Part shown: positions 12,255 through 24,888 of the stretch, piece after piece
How the letters are laid out: each line of letters begins with the position of its first letter
How positions within the stretch are numbered: position 1 is the stretch's first letter
DNA from: Acanthochlamys bracteata
Lineage: Eukaryota > Streptophyta > Magnoliopsida > Pandanales > Velloziaceae
Assembly: GCA_019914995.1 (NCBI GenBank)
Contig: CM034132.1
Span: forward strand, 2,234,501 to 2,298,500
Direction: 5' to 3'
Length of the DNA: 64,000 nt
Made by a program: the position numbers and the translations under genes
The notes under the pieces: model-generated
The model's input: the letters and a program-made list of their open reading frames with translations, nothing else
What the model was told of the DNA's origin: nothing
Databases searched by the model: none

Positions 12255-12881
12255 TTAAATAAGCCAAAAAATGAAAGCATATAAAAGAAAAGTTGTTTCA
12301 GCAAGACATCCATTAGTAGGCAGGCTCACAACCTGAAGAACAAATATAAAACTACGGAAATATCATGACTTGTGACTTAAGTTGCGTGCAACATGTGCAT
12401 CCTGAACGAGTAGTTCTTCTTGTTCTAACACCAAAGAAATTAATATGGTTTGTGAAGAAGCAGTTCTATTTGTTAAAAGTTGGTGAAACTATAACTTTAA
12501 GTGAAGAACTGGTTAATCACAGACTCGAATCATGATTATATCAGTGACTCCTGATATTATTGATTTGCAAAACCCGCTTTTCTGAGTACATAATTCTTAT
12601 TATACTTTATCAAAATCAAATTCATTAAAAAAAAACCTCCCATAATGCAGCAAATAATCTTTCATGTGCCTTTGACAATGATATATAAAGCACAATTCAA
12701 ATTGTTAAAGAGCAATTTCAAGATAGATTAACACGAGGTTTGGTCCAACAGCAAAATCTTCAAAACAATGAAGAAGAAAATTTACCTGAATGATAACAGC
12801 TCCTTTCTCCTTGAGGGCTTTGATGGTGCAAGAGTTAGCAGGGCTCACAGACTCGGATGAGCACATGTGTTGGATTTCCAT
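12255..12881 (-). CDS. Tentative two-exon micro-gene (57 residues)
   Basis: On the minus strand an ATG at 12881-12879 opens 32 codons (MEIQHMCSSESVSPANSCTI, then KALKEKGAVIIQ) ending in CAG|GTAAAT with exon end 12786. An acceptor TTGTTCTTCAG at 12343-12333 leads in phase 0 into 26 codons from 12332 to a TAA at 12257-12255 (VVSLPTNGCLAETTFLLYAF...). Both splice sites are good and the phase is exact. However, the product matches no family I know, it is short, and good splice sites arise by chance. It may instead be the first coding exon of a gene whose remainder I did not recognise, or a non-coding RNA. Confidence 0.22.
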
Positions 12882-15800
12882 CCTCAAGTAGTTATTGCAA
12901 ACAAATTCTCAGCTCGTATAGTTGATTACTTTGGTTACCAACTGCATGCATCGTTGTTGATCAGTTAAATGAAAGATATTTTTTTAGTTTTAAACTTTTG
13001 ATCTTTCAAGGAATATGCCAGTTGTCAGTACCTTCGAATATTTTTTGGGGGAAATTTGATCAGGATCTGTGGAGACTCTAATCTGAGTGACCCCAACATG
13101 GGAGAAATTAGGCCCAATTAGAGTAATTGTTTAAATGGGCTGTTTGGAATTTCTAGCCCATTATTTATGTCTACCGTTCTAACATCGAACTACTACATGG
13201 ACTCATCTTAATTTTGCTAGGATCATTTCGCTTTTAGTTAGCGACTCGTTTGTTTACAATAAAATAATTTTTTTAATGAAAGAATATAAAGAAGTGTTTT
13301 TTTTTAAACAAGATGAATAGCGCTTTATTAACTTATGGAAATCAAAACAAGGTAAAGAACTTGCTAAGCACGTGATTACACTGTAATACAAAACCAGCGA
13401 CCGTAGAACAGAGACCAATGCCTGCAAATGAACAAACAGTTAACGTTTTTTAGGTAAGATTTCTTTGGAGTTCCAAAAGAATCTGAGCTGTTATTAAACA
13501 AAATGCAAGCAGCAGTACATAGGGATGGGTGACTCAGAAAACTAGTAGAAGCTAGCTAGCAGTTCCAGTACCTGCTGTTGTTCCCTGATGCTGCTGCTGC
13601 TGCTGCTGCAGAGAGTGATGCTTGGAGAAGGAAAGATCAGAATAAAACCAGAACATGTGATATGAGAAGAGTTCGATCGCATCAATTGCCTATGTTTGCG
13701 GCGGCTCTTTTGCCAACAAGTAACCCACAAGCCATTTTTATCTTATAACATCAGCAGCTAGCTAGCATCAGTCTCAACAAAGACGTACGACAACAGACAT
13801 CTTCTTTGTGCGCATATGCGAGAGCTAGACTACTGCTCTATTGAAGAGTTTAGAATCAACAGATCTGTGACTAATTTCTTATTGTATCATATATAATCGG
13901 GATGTTCTAGCAATTCAGAATTAGGATGTATAGAAATAATCCTTTGTTCCTTTATACTACAGTAGTCTACGTTAATTAAACTAATGATATTCTTTCAAAC
14001 AATGATCTGAAAAGAACTATATAAGCTTTGTCACCACGTAGCGAGATGTAACATAAAAAATATTAGATAATAGCTAGCTTAGTACTAGTTTTGATTCTGG
14101 TACAGTTGGTTAGGTGGTGATGTACATTAACATTCATGATGAAGTGGGTTTAGAAGATGACGTTCATGGCCAGCTAGCCATGCATAAATAAATTAAGAGG
14201 GCCTATTGATATAAAATCAAAACCATATAAACTTAATTATTAATATTCCGCGATAAATTAAGAAAATGTTTTCAGCAATTCTCCCCGAAGATTCTCTCGT
14301 GCGTCCAACCACCATTAACAAACCACAAATTTAAACGTCAATTCCATGCATATCAACGTACCGACGAAACTTGTTCCAAGCTTTTACCCTTCTTAGATTT
14401 TTAATTTGTTTAAAATTTGATAAGTCAAGCACGACTACAACATTCATTGCTAGAAAAAAATTATTCAGTAGATGAATGTGAAATTAAGTTGATCTTGAAG
14501 TATATATAGCAAGAATTGGTTTTGATTTTTGAATGTGTTAACGTATTTAAAATAAAGGCAATTTGACAAGTTTTAGCGTACGAGTCGTGAACGAAAGAGT
14601 GAATTATTGGTCGATCTTTGTTTAATTTTGTTAATTAACATATACGTGATGTTGATATCATGATCAGTGAAGGACTTGTTTTTTTCAGCATGTATGTTAT
14701 GTTTACGTTGAATTGTTTGATTACGATTGTTATAGAGAAATTAAAATATATGAAATGTGCTTAAGATATATATGTGCATGTATATCTATTGGAAGCAAAG
14801 TTAGTCTCTCTATATGTGTTTAGTATTAGAAATTTCATGTAAGACATATAAATTATTTTGTTGTGCATATGGATGGGCTGTGTCGATTGTTCTAGCAAAT
14901 TTGGGCCACTACAGCAAAAATTTATATTTAGAACTTGTTTACTAACACTCTAAATTTATTTTTTAAAGCTCGGTTCTAAATTAAAATAAATTTTTAAAAA
15001 AAAATTTATTCAAAATTTAATTTTAAAATCTACTTTATTAATATTATAAGACTTATTTGTCATTAAATTCAATTAAATTTAAATTTATTTTTTATAATTT
15101 TACTTTCAAAAATTAAGTTTAATACAAAATAAATACGCCCTTAGTAGTTAAGTATTATTTGTATAATATCAAATTTAAAAAAATCCGTATATATCATACA
15201 TAACCATCACATACATAAGGCATGTCTCATAAAATTCCGTACTCTTCTTTTGTATATTCATATAAGTGTGTAAACATTATAGTTTCCATGATGCTTTTAG
15301 TGACTTTAGGAGATGGAATTAATTAACCTAAAAAATGGCCAACAATTTTCTTATGTTATGGTCATAATATATACCATTTAGTCAGAAGGATTCCCTTTAT
15401 AGTTGACCTCAACTCTTTTATCGAGGAAATTAATAGTTAATCTAATCACATATAGAGGACACCAGCACTATATACATAATGTAATTGCAACATGATAATG
15501 ATATATTAATAGCTAGCTAGCTATGGTAGCAAAACAAATGAAGAAGAGTTCAAAATTGTTCGCCTGTGGACAAGTGATTCAAAAATTCCATGAAGTGTCC
15601 TACTAAAATGCAGAGTTTGTCTTTTAAAGAAGAAGAAGAAGAGGAAGAAGTCGCCGACGAAGAAAAATTAAAGATTGAAAAAGTAAAATGTTGCATGGTT
15701 TAGGAAAGAGACGTTCAATCGAGGGAATAATCCCGCAATTAATACAAGACAAACCTTCCCCTAGTCATCCTCTTCCTAATTCCAACCATTACTTAATATT

Positions 15801-18800
15801 ATATACATTAATCTTATACATAATTCAAATCAACAGCATCTTCATATATATAATATTTTCAATTTCATTCTCCGAAGTATTCCATCTACTTTGTTTTTAT
15901 TCTCCTGAATAATGTTTATTATTATCACTACTAGTCTAATTTAAATATATTACACTGAGAAAACGACATATGTAGATTCCAGTGGGTTAAGTCTTCTTTT
16001 TACGTGAAAATATCAAATTTCAATTTAGCTAAACATTACCGATAATTCGGGTAAACTTATTAGCTAGACATATATATACACAAGTGAATTGAGAAATAAT
16101 TTAAAACAGAACTGGCAAATAATTTTCAGATCCAAGCAGTGCCTAATTTGTGTTAATAGGGTATGAAGGTTTAACAAGGAGGTCACGAGTCTCACACCAA
16201 GTCCAAGCCCTCTGAATTTGACACATTATTAAACTTCATGAATCTTTTACTAGCTAGCTTGTTCAGTATATTAAATTAAAATGTTCAAACCAAATCAATA
16301 CATATATCTGGAATTCCACATGCATTTCTTAGGTATAATATATGTAGCTGTTGACACTTGCTCTATATATATGCATACTGAAGAATCAATCTGTCTTAAC
16401 CAAAATGTTAAGAATATTTTCATTCATTATTCATTGTTAATTAAACAGAGAGCTACAGAACGTTATATATCTGAATTTGGATTATGCATTGGATTATGTA
16501 TAAAGAGATGTTTGAGAGTAATTTTGAAAATACATTTTTTTAGAACAAAAGAATTTTTAAAACTAATTTTAATTTATTTTATCTTAAAAAATAATTAAAA
16601 TAAATAGTAGTACAATTTGATAATGTAAAAAATTATAAAAAATACTATACAATATTATGAAAATTTATTAAAAATATAAAATAAAAAATTGGACTAAAAA
16701 ATAAATGATAAGCACTACCAAGAATGGTCCGTGCATGGAATTGTGCTCATGACCAAGTTAGCTGACCTGCACCATCCCACTTGTGATCCCTACAACTCAT
16801 CAACCTTGTTTCTTTTTTCCTGCAAGAAGATTTTGTTTAAGTTCTACGTTCAACTGCTCTCTGACATCGATCATTCAAACAAAACGTGGCTACCTACTCA
16901 TCATACGGTATATATACACACGTATATAATCTATGCCTTATACGTAACACGATCGAATCTAGAGATACAAAGAATTTTCATTTGTGATCTTCTGTATCGG
17001 AGAATGTTGTGAACGTAAAACAATATAAGGCACAGATTCAAACCTGGGTTTGTTTGATGGAGCTATCACTAGTGAATCGAATTAAATGCCGTGAGCACGG
17101 GTGCGGATTTGATGATCTCAAGTAATAATCTAACACACAGCAGGAATTTCGTGAAAAGCAGATTTGGGTTGTATGAAAAAAATAAGAACCTTCTTCGATC
17201 GATCGAACGTGTTGCTGAATGAAAAGTTAGGGTTTCGTTATTAATTCTCTATCGTCTACCATCCCAACTTTTGGTTGGAATATCGTGCGTATATCATGCG
17301 AAAGAAAGAAAGCAAGAGATTTAAAGGTTTCATGGAGAAGAACAAAAAAAGAAAAAGAAATTAACCCAAAATAAAAGATTGCAGACAAGTTTTAATTAGT
17401 TTGTCCATGGACATAGACAAGGACATGAACATTATTATTTTGTAGTATATACATATACTCAAACCTTTCTGATTTACGCATTGCATGTTGTTGTGTGGAA
17501 ACAGATTTAAACATCAAAGAGTTGCAAACAGGAGTCAACTATATATATAAGAAAAGGTAATGAAATCACGGATTGAAATTCACATTATCGGCTTGATCAT
17601 GAACTGAATTTGGTAAGTCCAAAATTCCTGTTGGATTAAAAACAAAAACATATACGGATTACATATGTCTTCTAGTTATTTTCATCATTGGAATTTCAAG
17701 GAGATCGATCGACCAAGAGAACAAAGTCGAAGTTATTAATTGGTTGTATACTTTAATTATCAAAGTATGAATAACACCCGTGAACCTTTTGTTAATACCT
17801 TTAATTTTCTTTTTTTGGTTTGCTACTTTAAAAAACTAAACAAACCTCCCAGGGCACCGTTGAAAACTTCAGTGAAGAAGAAAAGAGAATAATTAATACA
17901 GAAAAATATGATCATAGGAAGAAGAAGGCAACGGGAACTCCTGTATGCAGAGTGCATATGATTGCTATTAATGATTGGATAATATTGTTAGCTTTTAGAT
18001 GATATGCATGGGCGCTTGCTTGCTAGCTGCACGATTGGTTCATGGAGTTTTATGATTTTACGTGATGCATGAGAATGAAATAATGACATCTAGCAGCTTT
18101 GATGGATGGAAGGTAGCCAGATTTTATGTAGGATCTCCGCGTAAAGCAATAACTAAGATTTGCAGTAGATTCTGTTATAATTAATTAATTCTATTACACG
18201 CAACAAAAAAAAAAATTTAGTACGTACATATATAATATTGAACTATTGGAAATTGTTGAGACTTATTGTAGCCATATACGCACATTGTCAAACTAAAGAA
18301 ATATGAATATATGTAGAGTTCTAAATCGGGAAATGCATTATATTTAATTAGTAATGTACACTTTCACCAAAGCTAACCAACGAACGAATATGTTTATAAT
18401 AGAAGGTTTAGGGGATATTTGTCGTTGCTTATTTTCTCATTATCTTTTTTTTTTATTTTAGTTTTCTATTTTATACTTCTCAATAAAATTTTAAGAATAT
18501 TTTATAAAGTTATTTTAAAATAGAAATATAAAAAATTTAAATTGTGAGATTTTTATTATTATTTAGATATCAAAATAAAATTTATTTTTAAAAATATTTT
18601 TTGTTTCAAAAAATCTCATTTCTAATAAGCATTCTAAGCATTTTTTTAAAAATACGTGTTTCAAAATTTTTTATCTAATTTCTAATTTTATTTTTTTAAT
18701 ACAAATTTTACAATTATATATATATTAATTATTTTGTATGCTTTTATTATTACTTTTTTTTTTCACATGTAAAAATTCTAAAACTCATTTAAAAAAAATA

Positions 18801-18909
18801 TTTTTTTTTATTGCAAAAATATTTTATTTATAAATATTTTTAAAGATCTCTTTGAAGAATAGCTAGGAGATGCTATATGCTTACCAACACCTTTGCTTCT
18901 AACTTGGTC
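12882..18909. other. Gene-poor AT-rich intergenic DNA
   Basis: About 6 kb with no supported gene. Only short open frames occur, none family-like. Several AT-rich fold-back stretches are visible (about 14935-15140, 16500-16715, 18420-18640). I looked on both strands for the common conserved plant microRNAs I remember (156, 159, 160, 164, 166-169, 171, 172, 319, 390, 393-399, 403, 408, 482, 828) and found none. Confidence 0.5.
13585..13610 (+). repeat. (CTG)n microsatellite
   Basis: About seven CTG units, outside any supported coding exon. Confidence 0.8.
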
Positions 18910-19666
18910 TATAGTTGTCAGATCCGATCAATCCGTTCGAGTCGATCCAGACGGTAAATCGGTCCGAGTTTGCAACAGAATCGTTTATGCAATTGACTCG
19001 TTTGATCCGTTTCGACCTGCTTTAACCCGATCGATTCGTCCATCCGGATCAAATCGGGTTGAAAATTTTTTTAAAAAATTAATTAAAAAAATTTAAATTG
19101 ATGATATATTTAGTACAAAAATAATTATTAATAGTCGTATGTTGAAAAATGATATGTAGTTTAGATTTTGCATTTGAATGTGATAATGTAAAAATATAAT
19201 TCATTATGTCTTATTTGTAAATATTAATTATTAGTAATTTTTAAATTTTTATATTGTAAAATATTTAGACTCAAATATATATATCTAAAAAAGTTAGTTA
19301 TATCTCTTTTATGATTTATCTATTTTATGGTTTTATGTTTTTCTAATCTCCTAATTTATTTAAATATTTTTCATTATAAAATTTAATTGTTATTATTGTT
19401 GTTGGTGGTGGCAATACTTCAATTTTTTCTGTGATTATTATTGCTGTTGTTGTTGATAGTAATGCCATAATAAAAATATTCTAATTTTTTATTATGATTG
19501 ATGTTGCTATTATTATTGGTAGTGTCATTGGCAGTAGATTTCTTACTGTAGTTATTATTATTATTAATTAAAAATATTTTAATATTATTGACCCGACGGT
19601 TCGACCCGAGAGCCGTGATCCGGACAATTTTTTTGTTCGATGTCCGGTCCGGTTCTTACAACTATG
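18910..19666. mobile_element. Non-autonomous hAT-type element (MITE)
   Basis: A 757-bp element. Its left end is TATAGTTGTCAGATCCGATC; the reverse complement of its right end is CATAGTTGTAAGAACCGGAC, so the terminal inverted repeats share (T/C)ATAGTTGT(C/A)AGA(T/A)CCG. It is flanked by an 8-bp target-site duplication, ACTTGGTC at 18902-18909 and ACTTGATC at 19667-19674 (7 of 8 matching), the length made by hAT transposases. Subterminal regions are rich in GATCCG/CGGGTT-like motifs and the middle is AT-rich with GTT/ATT runs. There is no transposase frame. The single duplication mismatch suggests a moderately old insertion. Confidence 0.75.
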
Positions 19667-19674
19667 ACTTGATC

Positions 19675-21492
19675 GTTTGGTATTAAGAAGAAAAAAAATT
19701 TTCTTATACAGAAGCATCTCTTATTTACCGCGACACAAATAAATTAAATTACAAAAATGCGCCCAAGTCTAATAAATAAAATCTATTGTACCGACAATTT
19801 TGGGTTTTTCATACATTACTTTTACATGTGATGTTAAGTTTTATATATATTCAACTTAGGGCTAACAAAAAGTGACTAGAAAGTTATTTTTGTTTGATTT
19901 GAAAATTTTATTTTAAAATAATCAATTGAATTTTATAAATTTTAAATTATTTTACTTTGATTGGGTTGGTATTACTTTTAACAAAACGTATTTTGAAGAA
20001 TTCAGAACTCACTTTCAAATGAGGGTATGAGAAAATTTAGTTTTTTTAAGTTGAAAACCGTCTACATATGTACATATTAAAACTGGACTTTGTCCCTTTG
20101 AGTTGGCTCTAAAACATGATCTTTCATTAAATTGGAACACCTAGAAATAAATTTCATATGTAAATAGTGTAATTTTGAATCACATATTCATGTAAGAATT
20201 TCAATGTGAAGATAAAATATATAAAATTACGCGACGCACATACAAGTACATAATTGTGAGGTAAAAGATTTAAAACATTTGCTACTAGTGTAATGTATTG
20301 AACATTTTTCATTACGGACATGATGTCAGTCAATAAAAAAAAGAAAGTTCCAACTATAATGGTTTAATTAGTCGGTAATTCTTTTGAATTTTACCGACTT
20401 AGATTGTTTTATTAGTCGTAATGGTATAAGCGCTAATATTATTGACCGAAAACTTTCAGATGATCTGCCAATCGAATTAATTTTAAATGGTAATTAGCTT
20501 TTTGATTATTATTGCCCGTTTGTTTATTTCCTTTAGTTGTTAAAGACCAATTTTATTGTAATATTTTGATTAAAAAGAGTAACCACTCTATAATTTTATC
20601 TAAATTAAATTTTATATTATCGCTTATGTTTGTGTTTATTGGATGACAGCTTCAACAATTTAGATATTTATATGTTGGATATATTCGATTTATAAGTACA
20701 TAATACTAAGTGCCACTATTGCTAATCAATGCGTTATATAAAAATAAGAACACGGTATTAATCACGTGAAGACCTCATTTAAATTTTATGCAATCTATAT
20801 TAAATCATAACGCGCAGGATTTCTAGATAAAATAGCCGTTGATTAATATTATTATTGCGGGCATGTAAACAATTATTATCATTATATTAATATTCTTACA
20901 TTATATAACGATAATTGCAAAATTAGCCAATATATAATTACCCGCATTCTCAAATTGGTAAGTTATTTCATAGCAAAGAAGCAAAAAAAAAAAACCAAAT
21001 TTTGTTGTAGCTACTCAAACAATTTACCACAAACACATGCTCCAGAATTGGCCAGTAAGCCCTCTCGTGTGGAAAACGAAGCGAAGAAGAGAAATTGATG
21101 ACAAGAATCCAACAATCTGACGAAGGATTTTTGAGACGACATGGAGAATTATAAGTTGAAATTTGGAAGGGAAACAAAAACATTTCACGCGCGCAGAAGC
21201 TTTTTGTCTCAGCATACAACTAACCCACAGACGATATATTAAATTGGAAACTACCAAAGTTTTCACTCATATTAGAACTACATGACAGAAACCACTTTTA
21301 TTTACTTGCTAATAAATTCCACTAGACTCTTTACTTTCGAAATTTTTGTGAAAGAAAAGTCTTGAAAGTTATATATATATATACTTTAGTTTATCTTTCA
21401 AAATAATATACTATATAAAAAAAAGTACTACATGCAAGTATGTGTCAACATACCAACCTTCTGAAATGAGTCAATAAAATTGCGGCCGAGTC
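19675..21492. other. AT-rich intergenic DNA
   Basis: No gene supported. A less AT-rich patch at about 20990-21240 has short open frames on both strands but no recognisable product; it could be a relic. Confidence 0.45.
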
Positions 21493-21777
21493 TAAGGACG
21501 TGTTTTGAGTAGAACTTCACTTTTTTCCGTCAGAATTAAAATTTTATTTATTTTTTTTGTTTCAATTGCAAATAGAACTGAAAATTCGAGTTTCCAATTT
21601 TATACAAATGGAACTCAAGTTCTACTATATTTTTTTTTCAATTCACTTCTAACCCACTTCAATAATCAATTAAAATATAAAAACTAAACTTTACTTCTAA
21701 CTTATTTTTCAAAAAACTCTACTTTTTATTTTTCACTTTCACGTAACTCAATTACGGGCATTTGAAACACGCCCTAA
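21493..21777. mobile_element. AT-rich fold-back MITE
   Basis: About 285 bp. Left end TAAGGACGTGTTTTGAGT; the reverse complement of the right end is TTAGGGCGTGTTTCAAAT, giving imperfect terminal inverted repeats of about 17 bp around (G)G(A/G)CGTGTTT. The interior is A/T-rich with long T and A runs and no coding content. It lies about 0.65 kb upstream of the G2-like gene. Confidence 0.5.
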
Positions 21778-21968
21778 TACTTACTGGTGTATTTTTTTTA
21801 TATAAAAAAAGAAATTTCTGAAGGTGAATAAGAAAAAAAAGATTTCCATTACATTTAATTAATAGCTAGCGGAAATAGCGGATTCACGCCAAATGCCCAC
21901 AATATATAAAACACAACGTTGCTATCAATGAATAGAGAGAAAGAAAAAGCCCTCAACCAAAAACCATA

Positions 21969-21999
21969 GGCTCTCTCTCTATCTCTCTCTCTCTCTTTT
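21969..21999 (+). repeat. (CT)n tract upstream of the G2-like gene
   Basis: An almost pure CT run about 430 bp before the G2-like start codon, typical of plant promoters and 5' leaders (pyrimidine patch). Function not shown. Confidence 0.6.
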
Positions 22000-22095
22000 A
22001 ATGTCTATTCATGTTTTATATAAACAACCTTTTCTAGTTTCAACAACAACTAACGCAAACATTCATCCTTGGTTGAAACTTCAAAATATAACACT

Positions 22096-22155
22096 ATGAG
22101 GATCTCTTCGATCTTGATCTCAAATCTTTCATCTTGTTTTACGTTTTGTGGTTAA
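22096..22155 (+). other. Possible upstream ORF of the G2-like gene
   Basis: A complete 19-codon frame (MRISSILISNLSSCFTFCG) with stop, about 275 nt before the main start. It matters only if the leader extends this far; the transcript start is not visible. Confidence 0.2.
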
Positions 22156-22428
22156 TTTTTTCATTTTGGTAAGGAGTATATAAGAAGGGTTGATTATATC
22201 CAACAGTAGCAGTCAATGTCCCTAGATAGAATACTTGTTCTATTTAATATTCCCTCATTCTTTCAAAAATAAAAACAATCTCTCTACTCGTTCTACCGTA
22301 AAACAATATTAATTCTGTTCTAGTATTGTTTATTGTTTCTTCTTCATACACCAGTCGTCGTCTTCCTTCTCCTTCCCTTTCTTCTTCCTTCTGTTTTCCA
22401 TATCCATCTTGCCTGCGAACCACTACCC

Positions 22429-24888
22429 ATGGAAGAGGCAATGAAAGATGAGATCATCAAAGGTAAACAAGTTGTAGCAGAGATTCATGGTCGGAAGTCT
22501 GGTAACAGCGGCGGCGATCAATCTGTTAGCAAGAAAAGACCGGCTGCTGTGCTTGACCTGAACGAAGACTTCGCTGAAGATCGTGAAATCGATGAAGAAG
22601 ATGGAGGCAGTACTACTGAAGTTGTTGGTGAAGGGAGTTCTAGTAATAACAGTACAAGTACTAGTAATTATAACAACTGCAGCAGCAGCAACGGGAAAGG
22701 CGGTAACGGAGAAGGAAGCGGTGAACGAGCGCCGAGTGTTAGGCAGTACATACGCTCTAAAATGCCGAGACTGCGTTGGACTCCTGATTTACATCTTTCA
22801 TTTGTGCATGCAGTAGAGAGGCTCGGTGGACAAGAGAGTAAGATTCGTTGATATAATTTTTAATTATTTTGATGTTGTTTTCTTGAGATTTGAGTATGAA
22901 AATTTTTTTCTAGCTATTTGATTTTTCGATTGATCTGGTTTTGCTGCAGGAGCAACTCCAAAGCTAGTGCTTCAGATGATGAATGTGAGAGGGCTAAGCA
23001 TTGCTCATGTAAAGAGCCACCTGCAGGTAACAAACAGATAAGAAAAGTAAACCCAATCTAATTAATTCTCTTGTTCTTTTTTCTCTATTTCTTCTTATGA
23101 ACTGAAAAATAATTCAGAAACCTTGTATGTAATACTGATCTGGTCCTCATTCTATTTGTTTTGATTGGGTCAGATGTATAGAAGCAAGAAGCTTGATGAT
23201 TCAGGGCAAGAAAAGTCTTCACCAGGTTGATCATTTTTTCTTCCATCAATTAATACATCTTAAAATTCTTTCAACATACATTTCAAATCAAGAACTAAAA
23301 TATTGAATTGGTCTTGGAAAGACCAGACTAGAGAGTATCATGCACACATATCTCAAGTCTCGTAAAAGAATAATCCTCTGGGTTTATTTTGCTCTCTGCA
23401 TCTTGTCTTCTCCCTCCCTAGCTATCTCTCTCTCATTGTTTATTTTCCCCAAAACATTTTTTTTAAAAAAACATTTAGCAATCTATCGAATCGGAAAACT
23501 CGCTAGAATTTTGTTTTGTAACAATCGATTATTTGTCTCTTTGCAGTTCTATCTCTAATGGAAATGCATCTAAGGAGAGGGAATTACATTAACCAGGCTT
23601 ATTACCAAACACCAGCAGCGAGCTCAAGTACTCATCAGACCTTCAGAATGGACAACGGCATCAGTCCCTTCTCCTCCCCCAAGAATTTCCATGAGTCTAA
23701 CAGACTCTACAACCTTCTTCACCGTCAGAAATCGCAGCAACCCTTCGATCTCAGAAACTCCAACTTCAGTAGGTAAGAGAACCGATGGGACAACATTAGA
23801 AAGATGTCAGTATACCTAATTAAGCTTTCAAACCCTAGTTAACTTTCTGTACTTTTGCACCAGGAGTCAAGAATACTGGGCGTTCAACCAGCAAAGGAAC
23901 AATTTCATCAAAGATCAGAGTCCAGCTAAAGGATTGATCAATGACATGATGTTCAAGAAAGATGGAAAACCGTCCACATTTCACTTGTTCGACGTAAGGG
24001 ACGCTGTTGCTAATGGAAACGGAGCAGCTGGGATATCAAGTACTCATGTACATTATCTTGAAGATAAGTGGTGGCCAACAGTAAGCGAACGTAAGAAGAG
24101 GAATGATAGATTTGATTGGATTGGCAGCAGTGCCCGGCCGCTTTCAACGGCTGTCCCTCTTAGTCGCCTCTCCAGTACCAGCAGCACGGCTGACAGCTCC
24201 ATATTTTCATGGCATGGAAGCAACAGCTACTACAACAGTGTCAATAGAAACTCCCATTCATCATTCCAGTATTCTAGTCCAAAGGATCCAGCAATCATCT
24301 TTGATTGTCTTGATCTTAAAGACATCACCCCATCTTACAGACCTGTGGTATATATAACTTCAATTCTGTAACAAACATCTATATGATTCAAGAAGATTAA
24401 CTAATATATTTTCCGGTATTCTTTTGATTGAACTACAGAACTACGATATGGACAAGATGAATGCAAAGCTTGAAGAAATATTCGGGAAGAAGGAGACCGT
24501 TGCAACAAATGTGACTGATATGAAGAATGCAGTTGCAGAAAATGAGAAGGACTGGAAGCCTAACTTGCAGCTAAGCTTGAGTAGTGCTATTCCAAAAGAC
24601 AATGGGGTTAGTGCAGTTAAGAAGAGTACTGCAAGTTCTACCGCTGAACTAACTAATCAAGAAGAAGTGGATAGTTCTCTCTCGCTTTCGCTTTCCCTTT
24701 CTTCGTCTGGGCAACAGAATTCATCGTCATCAAACAAAAGAAAAGAACAGGCGGTGACAACGGCGGTGCCGGAGATTAATCATGAGTTCTTGCAAAGTAA
24801 AACAGCAGCAGCAACCGGTGGTAGTAATAAGGCCGCTATAGGGCTGAGTACTTTAGATCTGACCATGTCGATTAAGGCATTGGAGTGA
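22429..24888 (+). CDS. G2-like (GARP) Myb transcription factor with EAR motifs
   Basis: Six exons: 22429-22837, 22950-23026, 23174-23225, 23547-23772, 23864-24347 and 24439-24888, 565 residues; all phases close. Residues about 112-166 form the single Myb-type GARP DNA-binding domain: MPRLRWTPDLHLSFVHAVER, LGGQERATPKLVLQMMNVRG, LSIAHVKSHLQMYRSKK. This matches the plant group typified by Arabidopsis At2g40260/At2g38300 rather than KANADI. A DLN-type EAR motif is at VLDLNEDF (about 41-48). LQLSLSS, a run SLSLSLSLS and LDLTMSIKALE at the C-terminus are further LxLxL-like motifs, so a TOPLESS-recruiting repressor is inferred. Residues 28-105 are acidic, Ser/Asn/Gly-rich and disordered. The frame is open upstream of the ATG to about 22333, but 22429 is the first ATG in it and the product aligns from there. 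Confidence 0.92.

Noticed and set aside
13300-17900. Possible microRNA or long non-coding RNA locus, prompted by a GC-richer patch and AGGGTTTCG-like leader words
   Set aside because: None of the conserved plant microRNAs I know appears on either strand and no strong long hairpin was evident by eye; small-RNA data would be needed.
18893-19096. 67-codon frame with Arg/Asp/Ser-rich product
   Set aside because: It lies inside the hAT-type MITE and comes from its GATCCG-rich subterminal repeats.
20968-21266. Overlapping minus-strand frames of about 80 codons
   Set aside because: No family resemblance in any frame; may be a relic, but nothing supports a call.
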